Positions 25,148 to 33,609 of a DNA stretch of 44,925 nucleotides are shown piece after piece. Source of the DNA: Acidobacteriota bacterium. Its GTDB lineage: Bacteria > Acidobacteriota > Terriglobia > Terriglobales > Acidobacteriaceae. The notes beneath the pieces were generated by a model. The model was not told the DNA's origin. It made no database searches and was given only the letters and a program-made list of their open reading frames with translations. Position 1 is the first letter of the stretch; every line of letters starts with the position of its first letter. The stretch covers positions 1-44,925 of the forward strand of contig JAJYZC010000023.1 of the NCBI GenBank assembly GCA_021800255.1. The letters run 5' to 3'. A program made the position numbers and the translations under genes.

Positions 25148-27628
25148 ATGGAGACACTGACCGGCGATCTGCGCTTTGCCCTGCGCCAACTTCGGAAAAC
25201 TCCGGGAATGGCACTGCTCGCTGTCCTCACCCTGGCTCTCGGCATCGGCGCCAATACGGCCATCTTCACCGTGGTCCAGTCCGTTCTCCTGCGTCCGCTG
25301 CCCTACGCGCACTCCGAGCGCCTGGTATTTATCGGTCCCGCGAGCAGCAAACCGGGCTTCGGGGCCAGCTCCTGGCTGAACTACCGCGCCATCCGCGACC
25401 AGTCGCGCCTGCTCCAGCAGGTTGCCGGCTACTCCGAAGACGTCAGCGTGGTCGAGAGCCAGGACACCTCGCAGAGCGTCGTAGCCCCTCGCGTCACTCC
25501 GAATCTCTTTGCGATGCTGGGCGCGCGCCCGTTGCTGGGCCGCGCCTTTACCGCTGCCGAGGGTCAGACGGGCGGCCCGAACGTGGTCATCCTTTCCGAG
25601 GGCCTTTGGCGGGAGAGCTTCCACGCCGACCCCAACATCGTGGGCGAGTCGATCACCATCGGCGGCAAGGCTCATACCGTGGTGGGCGTCATGCCTGCGT
25701 CCTTCCACTTCCCTGAATCCATGGGCCCGGACCTGCGCAAGGGCCTTTGGCTGCCCTTGCAGCCGACGGGCGAGATGCTCAAGGAACGCGGTTACGACAT
25801 CTTCAACATCGTGGGCGAGCTGCGCCCCGGCGTCACGCTGGCGCAGGCCCAGCAGGAGCTTGACGCCATTGCCTCCCGCATTCCCACCACCCATGCGGAC
25901 ACAAAAATCGCCTTCCGCGCCGATTTCTATCAGCAGTTGCTGACCGGCCCCGTGCGCCCTGTGCTATATGCGCTCTTCGCCGCGCTGGGCCTGGTGCTGC
26001 TGATCGCCTGCGCGAATGTCTCCAATCTCCTCATCGCGCGCTGCCTGGCCCGCCAGCAGGAGTTCGCCGTGCGCGCGGCGTTGGGCGCGGGACGGCTGCG
26101 TCTCATCCGCCAGATGCTCGCCGAAGGCCTGATCCTGAGCCTGCTTGGCTGCGGGGTAGGCGTGCTCCTGGCCCGCTTCGCTGTGGCCCTGGTGCGCAAA
26201 CTGCCCCAGGGAACGATCCCCAGCGCCGATGCCATCGCCATACATTGGCCGGTCATCATCGCCCTTGCCGTCATCGCCATCGTCACCACAGTGCTTTCGT
26301 CTCTGCTGCCGGCGCTGGTGGCGGCGCGCGCCAATCCGCAAGCTGCTTTGCAGGCGGCCGCACGCGGCGCAGGCTCGCGTACCCTGAGCGGACGGCTGAG
26401 CGGCATTCTGGTGGCGGGCGAGGTCGCGCTTTCCACTCTGCTGCTGGTGGGAACCGGCCTTTTGTTTCACACGCTTTGGAACCTGGAGCAGTCGCGTCTG
26501 GGCTTCGATCCGGTGCGCGTGACCACGTTCGCAGCCATGCCCGCCGACGCCGCCGGATTCTCCAACATGGCTGTCGCGCAAATTACCGCCAATGCGCCCG
26601 CTTCTTTGGCTACGCTGGTTTATCAGCCGGTTCTTGACCAGATGCGCCACGCGCCCGGCGTCTCCGGCGCCGCGCTCATGACCACGCCGCCGCTCTCGGG
26701 TATGGATATGCGCACGAGTTTTGACATTGTTGGCCAACCCAAGAATCCGCGCTTCCAAACGCGCGTCTCCGCAGTCAGCGGCGGTTACGCCCGCACCATG
26801 GGAACCCCGGTGGTGCGCGGACGCATGATCGGCGGCAGCGATGCCGCAGGAACTCCGTTTGTCACGGTCATCAACCAGGCCTTCGTCAAGAAGTTCTTTC
26901 GCAGCCAGGATCCGCTGGGCAAGCAGATCAACCTGGGCGGCAAAGACACGGGAATGATTCAGCCGTACACGATCGTGGGCGTGATAGGCGACCAGGTGGA
27001 CGACAGCGTCGGCGCTGCTGTCCAGCCCGCTATGCTGCTGCCCATGCAGCAGATTCCCACCACCTCGCTCTTCTACCAGGCCCTGCTCAAGACCGTGGTG
27101 AGCTTTGTCGTGAAGACGCGCGGCGATATTCCGGTTGCGGCCGAGATGCGCTCGATCTTTCACCGCGCCGCTCCCGGCTATGCTCTCGACAACTTTCAAA
27201 CCATGCAGGAGGCCGTGGACAACAACACATTTGACCGGCGCTTGGGACTTTATCTCGTCGGCTCCTTCGCGGGCCTTGCTGTGGCTATGGTTATCGCCGG
27301 ACTGTACGGCGTGCTCTCGCAGCTCGTCGGCTACCGTCGGCGCGAGATCGGCGTGCGCATGGCGCTGGGCGCCACGCGCGGCAGCGTTGCGCGGCTGGTG
27401 CTGCACCAAGGCTCGCTGTTGGTCGGCGCGGGACTGGCCGCCGGCCTGGGGCTTGCCTTTGCCGCAGGCCGCCTGGTGAGGAACTTCTTATATCAAGTGC
27501 ATCCGCTCGATGCATGGACCTATGCCGCCGTCGCCCTGGCTCTTGCGATCATCGGCCTAATCGCCGCATTTCTGCCTGCTCGCAAGGCCGCATCGATCGA
27601 TCCCATGCAGGCCCTGCGCGACGAATAG
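25148..27628 (+). CDS. Orphan ABC permease, MacB/FtsX type (acidobacterial ADOP family)
   Basis: The 826-residue protein starts METLTGDLRFALRQLRKTPG, the characteristic opening of the duplicated orphan permeases of Acidobacteria. The layout is helix 1 (about 18-40), a MacB periplasmic domain, an FtsX three-helix core (about 270-390), then a second MacB periplasmic domain and a second FtsX core (about 700-815). The sequence ends ARKAASIDPMQALRDE. GGGAGG precedes the ATG. There is no adjacent ATPase gene, as is usual for this family, so its ATPase partner and substrate are unknown. folK follows 39 nt downstream. Confidence 0.93.
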   Translation: METLTGDLRFALRQLRKTPGMALLAVLTLALGIGANTAIFTVVQSVLLRPLPYAHSERLVFIGPASSKPGFGASSWLNYRAIRDQSRLLQQVAGYSEDVSVVESQDTSQSVVAPRVTPNLFAMLGARPLLGRAFTAAEGQTGGPNVVILSEGLWRESFHADPNIVGESITIGGKAHTVVGVMPASFHFPESMGPDLRKGLWLPLQPTGEMLKERGYDIFNIVGELRPGVTLAQAQQELDAIASRIPTTHADTKIAFRADFYQQLLTGPVRPVLYALFAALGLVLLIACANVSNLLIARCLARQQEFAVRAALGAGRLRLIRQMLAEGLILSLLGCGVGVLLARFAVALVRKLPQGTIPSADAIAIHWPVIIALAVIAIVTTVLSSLLPALVAARANPQAALQAAARGAGSRTLSGRLSGILVAGEVALSTLLLVGTGLLFHTLWNLEQSRLGFDPVRVTTFAAMPADAAGFSNMAVAQITANAPASLATLVYQPVLDQMRHAPGVSGAALMTTPPLSGMDMRTSFDIVGQPKNPRFQTRVSAVSGGYARTMGTPVVRGRMIGGSDAAGTPFVTVINQAFVKKFFRSQDPLGKQINLGGKDTGMIQPYTIVGVIGDQVDDSVGAAVQPAMLLPMQQIPTTSLFYQALLKTVVSFVVKTRGDIPVAAEMRSIFHRAAPGYALDNFQTMQEAVDNNTFDRRLGLYLVGSFAGLAVAMVIAGLYGVLSQLVGYRRREIGVRMALGATRGSVARLVLHQGSLLVGAGLAAGLGLAFAAGRLVRNFLYQVHPLDAWTYAAVALALAIIGLIAAFLPARKAASIDPMQALRDE

Positions 27629-27667
27629 GACCTCAATCTAGTCTCCACTCGATCTACCCTGGAACTG

Positions 27668-28204
27668 ATGGCTACCGTCTACATCGGTCTCGGCGCTAAC
27701 CTTCCCAGCCCTGCCGGCCCGCCGGAGGCTACGCTGGCCGCGGCGGACGAGCGGCTCGCTTCGCTGGGCCGCGTCGCCGCCCGCTCCCATCTCTACGCCA
27801 CGGTTCCGGTCGGTCTCGCCAACCAGCCGCGCTTCCTCAACGCCGTCATCGCGCTCGAAACCGAGCTTAGCCCGCGTTCTCTGCTCGATGGGCTGCTTGC
27901 CATCGAGCGCGAGTTCGGCCGCGAGCGCACCGCAGGCATCGCAAACGGCCCGCGCACCCTTGACCTCGACATCCTGCTTTATGACAAGCTCATCGTTTGT
28001 GAGCCGGATCTCGAAATTCCTCATCCTCGTTTCTCTGAACGCGCCTTCGTCCTCGTACCTCTGAGCGAAATCGCGCCTCAAGCCCGCGATCCCCGTTCCG
28101 GCAACACCGTAGCGCAATTGCTGCGTGATCTGCCCGGCAACCGGGCATCCGGCGCCGCCGTTCCCGTCGAGAGCCCGCGCTGGACAGCTAAAATCGTCAC
28201 GTGA
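27668..28204 (+). CDS. folK: 6-hydroxymethyl-7,8-dihydropterin pyrophosphokinase
   Basis: The 178-residue enzyme transfers pyrophosphate from ATP to hydroxymethyl-dihydropterin in folate synthesis. Family landmarks are YIGLGANLPSP at the N-terminus, FLNAVIALETELSP, and the active-site signature GPRTLDLDILLYD. Length is typical. Its stop overlaps the GTG start of tgt by four bases (GTGA), so the two are translationally coupled. Other folate genes are not in the window. Confidence 0.94.
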   Translation: MATVYIGLGANLPSPAGPPEATLAAADERLASLGRVAARSHLYATVPVGLANQPRFLNAVIALETELSPRSLLDGLLAIEREFGRERTAGIANGPRTLDLDILLYDKLIVCEPDLEIPHPRFSERAFVLVPLSEIAPQARDPRSGNTVAQLLRDLPGNRASGAAVPVESPRWTAKIVT

Positions 28205-29346
28205 CTCCACTGTTCCAACTCATGGCTGTAACCGCACCCGGCGGGCGGCGCGGGCGGATGCATCTGCCGCACCAAACCGTCGAAACGCCGGTCTTTATGC
28301 CCGTCGGGACGCAAGGAACCGTCAAAGCCGTCGCGCAGGACGTGCTGGAATCGCTGGGCGCCCAACTCATCCTCGGCAATACCTATCACCTCTACCTGCG
28401 CCCCGGCCACGAGGCCATCCGGCGCATGGGCGGCCTGCACCGCTTCATGAGCTGGCCGCGCGCCTTGCTCACCGACTCCGGCGGATTCCAGGTCTTCTCG
28501 CTCAACGCGCTGCGCAAGGTGACCGCCGACGGCGTCCAATTCCGCTCGCATCTGGACGGCAGCACTCACTTTTTTACGCCGGAACATGCAATCGACGTGC
28601 AGATCGCACTCGGCGCCGACATTTGTATGGCCTTTGACGAGTGCACCGAATACCCCGCCGAACGCAGCCGCGCCGAAGAGTCTCTGCGCAACACCATGGC
28701 CTGGGCCGGCCGCTCGCTGGCGCACTTCCGCGCCCACCGGCACAATGTTCCGTGGTTTGATCCGAACGCCGGCCGCACGCAGTGCCTCTTCGGCATCGTG
28801 CAGGGCGGGATGTACCGCGACCTCCGCCGCCAGTGCGCCGAGCGTCTTGTGGAGATGGACTTCGACGGCTACGCCATCGGGGGCTTGAGCGTGGGCGAGC
28901 CGCGCGCGCTGACGCTGGAGATGATCGCCGAAGTGCTGCCGCTGCTGCCCAAGGACAAGCCGCGCTACGTGATGGGCGTCGGCTACCCGGACGAGATCGA
29001 GCAGTACGCGCGCATGGGGCTGGATATGATGGACTGCGTGCTGCCCACGCGCGCCGCGCGCCATGGGCTGCTGTTCACCAGCGAGGGACGTCTGAACATC
29101 AAAAACAGGCAATACGCCGAAGACCAGTCGCCGCCAGACCCGGCGTGCGATTGTCCGGTCTGCCGGCGCTACTCGCGCGCCTACCTGCGCCACCTGATGC
29201 AATCAGCCGAGCCGCTTTCGGGAACGCTGAATACGATCCACAATCTGGCCTATTACCTCGCCATCATGGAGCGCGTGCGAGCGTCGCTTGAAACCCAGCC
29301 GGCCGTGACAGCTTCGCAGCGCCAGACGCCCATCCCTAGTCCCTAG
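28201..29346 (+). CDS. tgt: tRNA-guanine transglycosylase (queuine tRNA-ribosyltransferase)
   Basis: The 381-residue enzyme exchanges guanine 34 of tRNAs for the queuosine precursor preQ1. Asp92 in TDSGGFQVFSL and the nucleophile Asp278 in MDCVLPTRAARHG are present. The zinc site is Cys316, Cys318, Cys321 (CDCPVC) with the histidine of TIHNLAYY. It uses a GTG start overlapping folK. Its last 11 bases overlap the end of the convergent winged-helix gene. No queA or queC-F gene is nearby. Confidence 0.96.
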   Translation: MTPLFQLMAVTAPGGRRGRMHLPHQTVETPVFMPVGTQGTVKAVAQDVLESLGAQLILGNTYHLYLRPGHEAIRRMGGLHRFMSWPRALLTDSGGFQVFSLNALRKVTADGVQFRSHLDGSTHFFTPEHAIDVQIALGADICMAFDECTEYPAERSRAEESLRNTMAWAGRSLAHFRAHRHNVPWFDPNAGRTQCLFGIVQGGMYRDLRRQCAERLVEMDFDGYAIGGLSVGEPRALTLEMIAEVLPLLPKDKPRYVMGVGYPDEIEQYARMGLDMMDCVLPTRAARHGLLFTSEGRLNIKNRQYAEDQSPPDPACDCPVCRRYSRAYLRHLMQSAEPLSGTLNTIHNLAYYLAIMERVRASLETQPAVTASQRQTPIPSP

Positions 29347-29653
29347 TCCCTAGCCCCTTCGCTTCTCCGCCCAGCAACTGCTTCAACGCCGCAACGTATT
29401 CAGCTAGCGCAGCGCGGCCGGCCTCGGTCATGCGGTAAAGCGTCTGTGGTTTGCGGCGCACGAAGCGCTTCTCTACCGTCACGTATCCGGCCTCTTCGAG
29501 CTTCATCAATTGCGCTCCCAGGTTGCCGTCGGTCGAGCCAGTCCTGGCGCGCAGCCAGGTAAACTCCGCAGCATCCACCCCCAAGAGCAGCGAGAGCAGC
29601 GCCAGACGCAGCTTGCCGTGAATCACGGGATTCAGTTCCGGCAGCTCAGACAT
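29336..29653 (-). CDS. Small winged-helix transcriptional regulator
   Basis: The 105-residue protein has a MarR/PadR-like winged helix. The recognition helix region is TDGNLGAQLMKLEEAGYV and the wing is VRRKPQTLYRMTEAGRAAL. It fits the HTH_34 group of stand-alone regulators. GGAG lies 7 nt before the ATG. That ribosome-binding site and start codon lie within the 3' end of the upstream membrane-protein gene (8-bp overlap), so translation is coupled. It is the last gene of a three-gene unit read from the promoter at 31028-31056. The palindromes there are its likely binding sites, so autoregulation is probable. It overlaps the 3' end of tgt by 11 bp. Confidence 0.88.
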   Translation of the reverse strand: MSELPELNPVIHGKLRLALLSLLLGVDAAEFTWLRARTGSTDGNLGAQLMKLEEAGYVTVEKRFVRRKPQTLYRMTEAGRAALAEYVAALKQLLGGEAKGLGTRD

Positions 29654-30302
29654 GGACCACTCCGCTCAGTCCGCGCCGCCGCGACTCGCAGACCATGGCG
29701 TAGATACCAAAGACGATTTGGCAGAGAAAAACCGCGGTAAGAAAGACCGCCGTAAGCTGCGCTTCAGAACCGAAACACGCTGCGGCCGACGCGATCCACC
29801 ATACGACCGCACAGGCAGTCTGCATCCTCCATTTCAGGATGACGCCCGACGCCCAGTTGATGGCGCCCAACAGCGCTGCGAGAATAGCCACGAAACTGTG
29901 CGCATCGAGCCGGCCGGAAAAGCTGAGCGCAAGAAAGAGCGGAGACATTGAGATCCCCACGCCATTCCACACGGCAATAACCGCTCTCGTGATCGAGGTC
30001 GCCGGCTGTCCGTTACCCTTTTTACCCTTTCTGATCCCGATCACCACTGTCAAAGCGGCAGCGGAAAGCATCGTCACCGGCCACGCCAATGCAATGTGGA
30101 CGGCGCCAAACGTAGAGTACCGGCGGCCCCAGACGGAGAGGCTTCCGCCGGCGCACGACCACGCCACCGCCACAAAATAGGCAACGCCCCACAGCACAAA
30201 TAACCATCCCCAGTGCTCGGTTCTTTGCCGCCCCTCGGCGATCATGCTTTCAATCAGGTTCAGTCTTTCTCGCAGTTCCCTCTCCTCCATCTCTTGCGCC
30301 AT
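29646..30302 (-). CDS. Six-helix membrane protein, copy 1 (downstream paralogue)
   Basis: The start at 30302 has AGGAG 7 nt upstream. The 218-residue protein begins with an amphipathic segment (RELRERLNLIESMIAEGRQ), followed by about six membrane helices from WGWLFVLWGVAYFVAVAW. It ends on a basic tail, CESRRRGLSGVVHV. It is a paralogue of the gene at 30371. Compared with that copy it has a longer helix 1-2 loop (SVWGRRYSTFGAVH) and a KGKKGNG loop. Its last 8 bp overlap the regulator gene. I recognise no named function; the genetic context suggests a membrane component controlled by, or signalling to, the regulator. Confidence 0.85.
   Translation of the reverse strand: MAQEMEERELRERLNLIESMIAEGRQRTEHWGWLFVLWGVAYFVAVAWSCAGGSLSVWGRRYSTFGAVHIALAWPVTMLSAAALTVVIGIRKGKKGNGQPATSITRAVIAVWNGVGISMSPLFLALSFSGRLDAHSFVAILAALLGAINWASGVILKWRMQTACAVVWWIASAAACFGSEAQLTAVFLTAVFLCQIVFGIYAMVCESRRRGLSGVVHV
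29653..29725. repeat. 73-bp exact direct repeat, copy 1
   Basis: This segment is identical to 30378-30450. It encodes the shared C-terminus (CQIVFGIYAMVCESRRRGLSG) of the two membrane proteins on the minus strand. In this copy it also carries the ribosome-binding site of the regulator gene. Confidence 0.9.
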
Positions 30303-30370
30303 TGCGTTCTCCTTTCGGTTGCGAGCACTCAGGCTCATCACTGTGAATCACCAGATCCAACGCCGGCAGA

Positions 30371-30970
30371 TCAGGCGTGGACCACTCCGCTCAGTCCGCG
30401 CCGCCGCGACTCGCAGACCATGGCGTAGATACCAAAGACGATTTGGCAGAAAAACGTTGCCGCCAGAAACGCGATGAGGCCCTGCATCTCCGCCCCGAAA
30501 CAGGCCACCTCTGCCATCGCCAGCCACACCAGCGCGCAGGCAAGCTGCATCTTCCACCTCAGGATGATTCCGGAGGCGCCGTTGGCGACCGCCAGCATCG
30601 ACCCCACTATCGCCAGGGAAATGTGGTTGTCCAGCCTGCCGCTGTAAGCCAGCGATATCTCCAGCACGAACAGAGAGATGCCCATCGTCATCCAAATTGA
30701 TCCAATCGCCCGGCCGATTGCAGTCCGCGGATGATTCCGAGCCTTGCGGCTCGACATAAATGCTGTCACGATGCCGGCAGCGATCATCGTCACCGGCCAG
30801 GCCAGCGAACTGCGGCCTGCGGCCGACCAAGCGAAAGCCACGTAATAGGCCACCCCCCACAACACAAACGACCACCCCCAGCGCCCGGTCGTCCGCCGCC
30901 CCTCGGCGATCATGCTTTCAATCAGCCTCAGCCGCTCCTGTATCTCCTGGTTCTCGATGCTGTCTGTCAT
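30371..30970 (-). CDS. Six-helix membrane protein, copy 2 (promoter-proximal paralogue)
   Basis: The 199-residue protein begins MTDSIENQEIQERLRLIESM and continues AEGRRTTGRWGWSFVLWGVA, then about five further helices and CESRRRGLSGVVHA. GGAGGAG lies 8 nt before the ATG. It shares the N-terminal amphipathic helix, the WGW..FVLWGVAY motif and the basic tail with copy 1. It is the first gene after the promoter at 31028-31056, with a leader of about 50 nt. Copy 1 follows after 68 nt. Function unknown. Confidence 0.85.
   Translation of the reverse strand: MTDSIENQEIQERLRLIESMIAEGRRTTGRWGWSFVLWGVAYYVAFAWSAAGRSSLAWPVTMIAAGIVTAFMSSRKARNHPRTAIGRAIGSIWMTMGISLFVLEISLAYSGRLDNHISLAIVGSMLAVANGASGIILRWKMQLACALVWLAMAEVACFGAEMQGLIAFLAATFFCQIVFGIYAMVCESRRRGLSGVVHA
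30378..30450. repeat. 73-bp exact direct repeat, copy 2
   Basis: Identical to 29653-29725 with no mismatch seen. A second, 31-bp exact match between the two genes lies in the segment coding for LIESMIAEGR. The intervening regions are much more diverged. Confidence 0.9.
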
Positions 30971-31001
30971 ATCGTTTGCTCCTCCGGGATCGCCTCTTTT
31001 A

Positions 31002-31044
31002 ACTCAGAGTAATCCTTTATAGAGAGTACTCTACAATTTAGAGT
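31002..31044. promoter_or_regulatory. Cluster of ACTC/GAGT palindromes, likely operator
   Basis: Three inverted repeats sit in about 43 bp: ACTCAGAGT (31002-31010), AGAGTACTCT (31023-31032) and ACTCTA-caatt-TAGAGT (31028-31044). They overlap or flank the -10 box and start site of the promoter. The neighbouring winged-helix regulator is the obvious candidate ligand, by analogy with autoregulated MarR/PadR-type operators. Confidence 0.6.
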
Positions 31045-31056
31045 TTATATTGTCAA
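31028..31056 (-). promoter_or_regulatory. Predicted sigma-70 promoter of the membrane protein/regulator operon
   Basis: On the minus strand, TTGACA (31056-31051) and TAGAGT (31033-31028) are separated by exactly 17 bp. The region is strikingly AT-rich compared with the rest of the window. The predicted start site is near 31020, about 50 nt before the first start codon. The perfect -35 suggests a strong promoter normally held down by a repressor. Confidence 0.7.
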
Positions 31057-31093
31057 GAAAAATCTTCACTTCTGCATGAATTTATCTAACCCC

Positions 31094-33283
31094 TTACGCC
31101 GGAATAAGTTCCCGCGACTCCCTGGAGTCGTTTGCGGCCTTTACTACGCCTTTCCGGGAGGTTTTCCAGAAGTCTTCGAGTTCCTGGATCACCCGCTTCA
31201 CGAGTCCTGCCCAGTCGCCAGTGACACGCTGCCGGAGCAGCTTTGCCGCCGGGTACCACGGGCTTGCCTCGATGGCTTCCATCCAGCGCCAATCGGCGAG
31301 ATGCGGCAGTAGAATCCACACCGGCTTTTGCATGGCGCCGGCCAAGTGGGCGATGCATGTGTCCGTGGTGACCACCAGATCCAGTGTCGCCACGAGCGCG
31401 GCCGTCTCCGCCAAATTCCGGTCGCTGCTCGACCCGTCCCACACGAAGACATCCTGGGGCAAATCCGCCAATTGCCCCGCGGCCCCGCCCTTTTGCAGCG
31501 AGATCCAGGTTGCCTTCACGGCCCGCAGCAGCGGGATCAGCGTCGCGAGATTCATGGAGCGCACATCGTCGGCTTTATAGGCAGGGTTCCCCGCCCAGGC
31601 AAGCCCGATGCGCGGCCCAGGCCCTACATCCGGAAACCGTATCCGCTTTTTCCTAGACTCCGCCGGATCGGCCCCCAGGTACGCGCCCGTCCAGGGAACC
31701 GTTGCCACCGTAGTCCCAAATACTGCCGGCAGGCTCATCAGCGGGCACTCCAGATCGAACTTCGCGCCTCGCCCGGCATTCGTGCTCCGCTCGGCGCCAG
31801 GCTCTTCCATGACCGCCACTTCGGCCCGTCCGGCACGCACCACGGCCAGCGAGCGCATAAGCCGCTCCACGGGCGGCTGCACCTGCAAAAGCGGCATAGC
31901 GCCGCGTGCCGCCACCAGCGCAGCGTAGCGGCAGAACTGGATGGTGTCGCCCAGTCCCTGCTCGGAGTGGAGCAAGATGCGCTCTCCGGCCAGTGGCTCG
32001 CCGTTCCATCGCGGCTGCTCGAAACGCCTTGGCCGGCGGTGCACTTCGCGGAACCGCCAGCGCGCCTCGTACCCGGCCCAACCCCGCTCCCAGTCGCCCA
32101 GCCGCAGCCGCGTCAGCGCCAGGTTGTACTGCGCGCCCGCATGCGAGGGATCGTCTTGCACCGCCTTTTCATGCGCTTTCAGCGCCTCGTCCATCCGCCC
32201 CAGCTCCAGCAGCGAGTTGCCGCGGTTGGACGCGGCAGCCCGGCAGCCCAGAGCCTCAGCCCGCTCGAACGCCGCGACCGCTTCGCCGAACCGCCCCTCC
32301 TTGTGCAGCAAGATTCCCTCCATATTCACGGCCTCGTCCTGATCGGGATGGCGCGCCAGCACCCAGCGCAGCCACTCCCACGCCCCGGCCAGGTCGCCTT
32401 CGGCGGCGCGAAACTGGCACCACGCCACCAGCGTCTCCACCTGGCCCGGATTGAGTTGGAATGCCGTGCGCAGGCAGGCCTCCGCCTTGGCCGGCCGCTG
32501 GCGCTCGCGCTCCAGCAGGGCCAGATTCACCCAGCCTGAGATTGAGTCTGGGCGCAACTCTACCGCCCGCCGTAAAGCCGCCTCGGCGTAGAATTCTCTT
32601 CCCTGCTCCCGCAGCAAGCTGCCGAGATTGACCCACGCGGCGGCAAAATCGGGCCGCAAGACAATCGCCTGCCGGTAGCGCGTCTCAGCTTCTTTGGTTT
32701 TTCCCAGCCTGGCAAGCGCGAATCCGGCCGCAAAATGGCCTTCCGGCAGGCGCGGCTTTTGCGCCAGCACCCGCTCGTACTGGTCCAGAGCCTCTTGGTT
32801 CCGGCCCATCGCAGCGAACGCATTTCCCAGGGCCATTTGAGCGGCGATCATCGCCGGACGGCGTTGCAGAGCCAGCTCGAACTCGTGCACAGCTTCCTGC
32901 GGCCGGCCCATCACGAGCTTCAGTTCGCCCAGCCCCAGGTGCGCCAGCGCGTCCATCGCACCCAGCCGGATGGCCTGCGCATAGGCATGTCCCGCCTCTT
33001 CGAACCGCTCAGCCGCCTTGAGCGCCTGGCCTAGAGCCACCCAGGCCGCGCCCATCTGATTTCTGTCTGCGGGCGCCGCATATACAGCGGCTGTGGCCAT
33101 CTTGATCGCAGCCTCTACCTGCCGGCTCGCCAGGGCAACCAGGCTCATGCCCACCAGCGCCTCCGGATTTTGCGGGTTCCGTTCGAGCGCGCGCTGATAG
33201 CCGAGTGCGACTTCGCTCAACCGGCCGGTCAGCGTGTGCTGGCGGCCTTGATTGAGAGGCGGCATTTTGACTGCGGCAGCCAT
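31094..33283 (-). CDS. TPR-repeat protein with glycosyltransferase-like C-terminal domain
   Basis: The protein has about 729 residues from the ATG at 33283; a GTG at 33301 would add six. Neither has a clear ribosome-binding site. Residues 25-430 are about a dozen TPR units (for example PDFAAAWVNLGSLLREQGRE). A linker DWERGWAGYEARW leads to a C-terminal GT-B-like domain. It contains ILLHSEQGLGDTIQFCRYA and a late motif, TDTCIAHLAGAMQKPVWILL, as in bacterial TPR-glycosyltransferase proteins related to O-GlcNAc transferase and GT9. It may glycosylate proteins or surface glycans; donor and acceptor are unknown. No signal peptide is evident. Confidence 0.87.
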   Translation of the reverse strand: MAAAVKMPPLNQGRQHTLTGRLSEVALGYQRALERNPQNPEALVGMSLVALASRQVEAAIKMATAAVYAAPADRNQMGAAWVALGQALKAAERFEEAGHAYAQAIRLGAMDALAHLGLGELKLVMGRPQEAVHEFELALQRRPAMIAAQMALGNAFAAMGRNQEALDQYERVLAQKPRLPEGHFAAGFALARLGKTKEAETRYRQAIVLRPDFAAAWVNLGSLLREQGREFYAEAALRRAVELRPDSISGWVNLALLERERQRPAKAEACLRTAFQLNPGQVETLVAWCQFRAAEGDLAGAWEWLRWVLARHPDQDEAVNMEGILLHKEGRFGEAVAAFERAEALGCRAAASNRGNSLLELGRMDEALKAHEKAVQDDPSHAGAQYNLALTRLRLGDWERGWAGYEARWRFREVHRRPRRFEQPRWNGEPLAGERILLHSEQGLGDTIQFCRYAALVAARGAMPLLQVQPPVERLMRSLAVVRAGRAEVAVMEEPGAERSTNAGRGAKFDLECPLMSLPAVFGTTVATVPWTGAYLGADPAESRKKRIRFPDVGPGPRIGLAWAGNPAYKADDVRSMNLATLIPLLRAVKATWISLQKGGAAGQLADLPQDVFVWDGSSSDRNLAETAALVATLDLVVTTDTCIAHLAGAMQKPVWILLPHLADWRWMEAIEASPWYPAAKLLRQRVTGDWAGLVKRVIQELEDFWKTSRKGVVKAANDSRESRELIPA

Positions 33284-33301
33284 CAGGGATTGATGCTTCA
33301 C

Positions 33302-33609
33302 TGCCGCGCCCGCGCACGGCAGTTCCTGCAGCTTGAACCTAAGTCACAGCCGTGCCTGCGCTCAACCGGAAAGCCGCGAAATCGGCCGTGCGCCGGCTGA
33401 CCATTTCCCGCTTCGTCATTTGGTTCTTATTTGGGAAGACAGCGTGAGTCTTTGGCCGCTTGAATGCAGACCTGTCCATCCTGCTTTTCCTGGTCTTCCG
33501 CCACCGCGGAATCGGCCTGATAAGGCGCTGAATGCTGAGAACACATCCGGGAGCCGCTGGCGAAGCGGGCTTGGATAGCTGGCTCAACTGACTCTGCAAT
33601 CTCGCGCGC
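33302..33609. other. Intergenic region between the TPR gene and nrdR
   Basis: About 310 nt without a supportable gene. An open frame at 33333-33578 on the plus strand has no ribosome-binding site and no recognisable content. A short hairpin TGCCG...CGGCA lies at the left edge. I see no repeat or RNA family here. Confidence 0.4.

Noticed and set aside
25964..27409. Minus-strand open frame opposite the ABC permease
   Set aside because: His/Arg/Ala-rich shadow of a clear membrane protein gene.
33333..33578. 81-codon frame between the TPR gene and nrdR
   Set aside because: No ribosome-binding site, no coding-like codon bias and no recognisable content.
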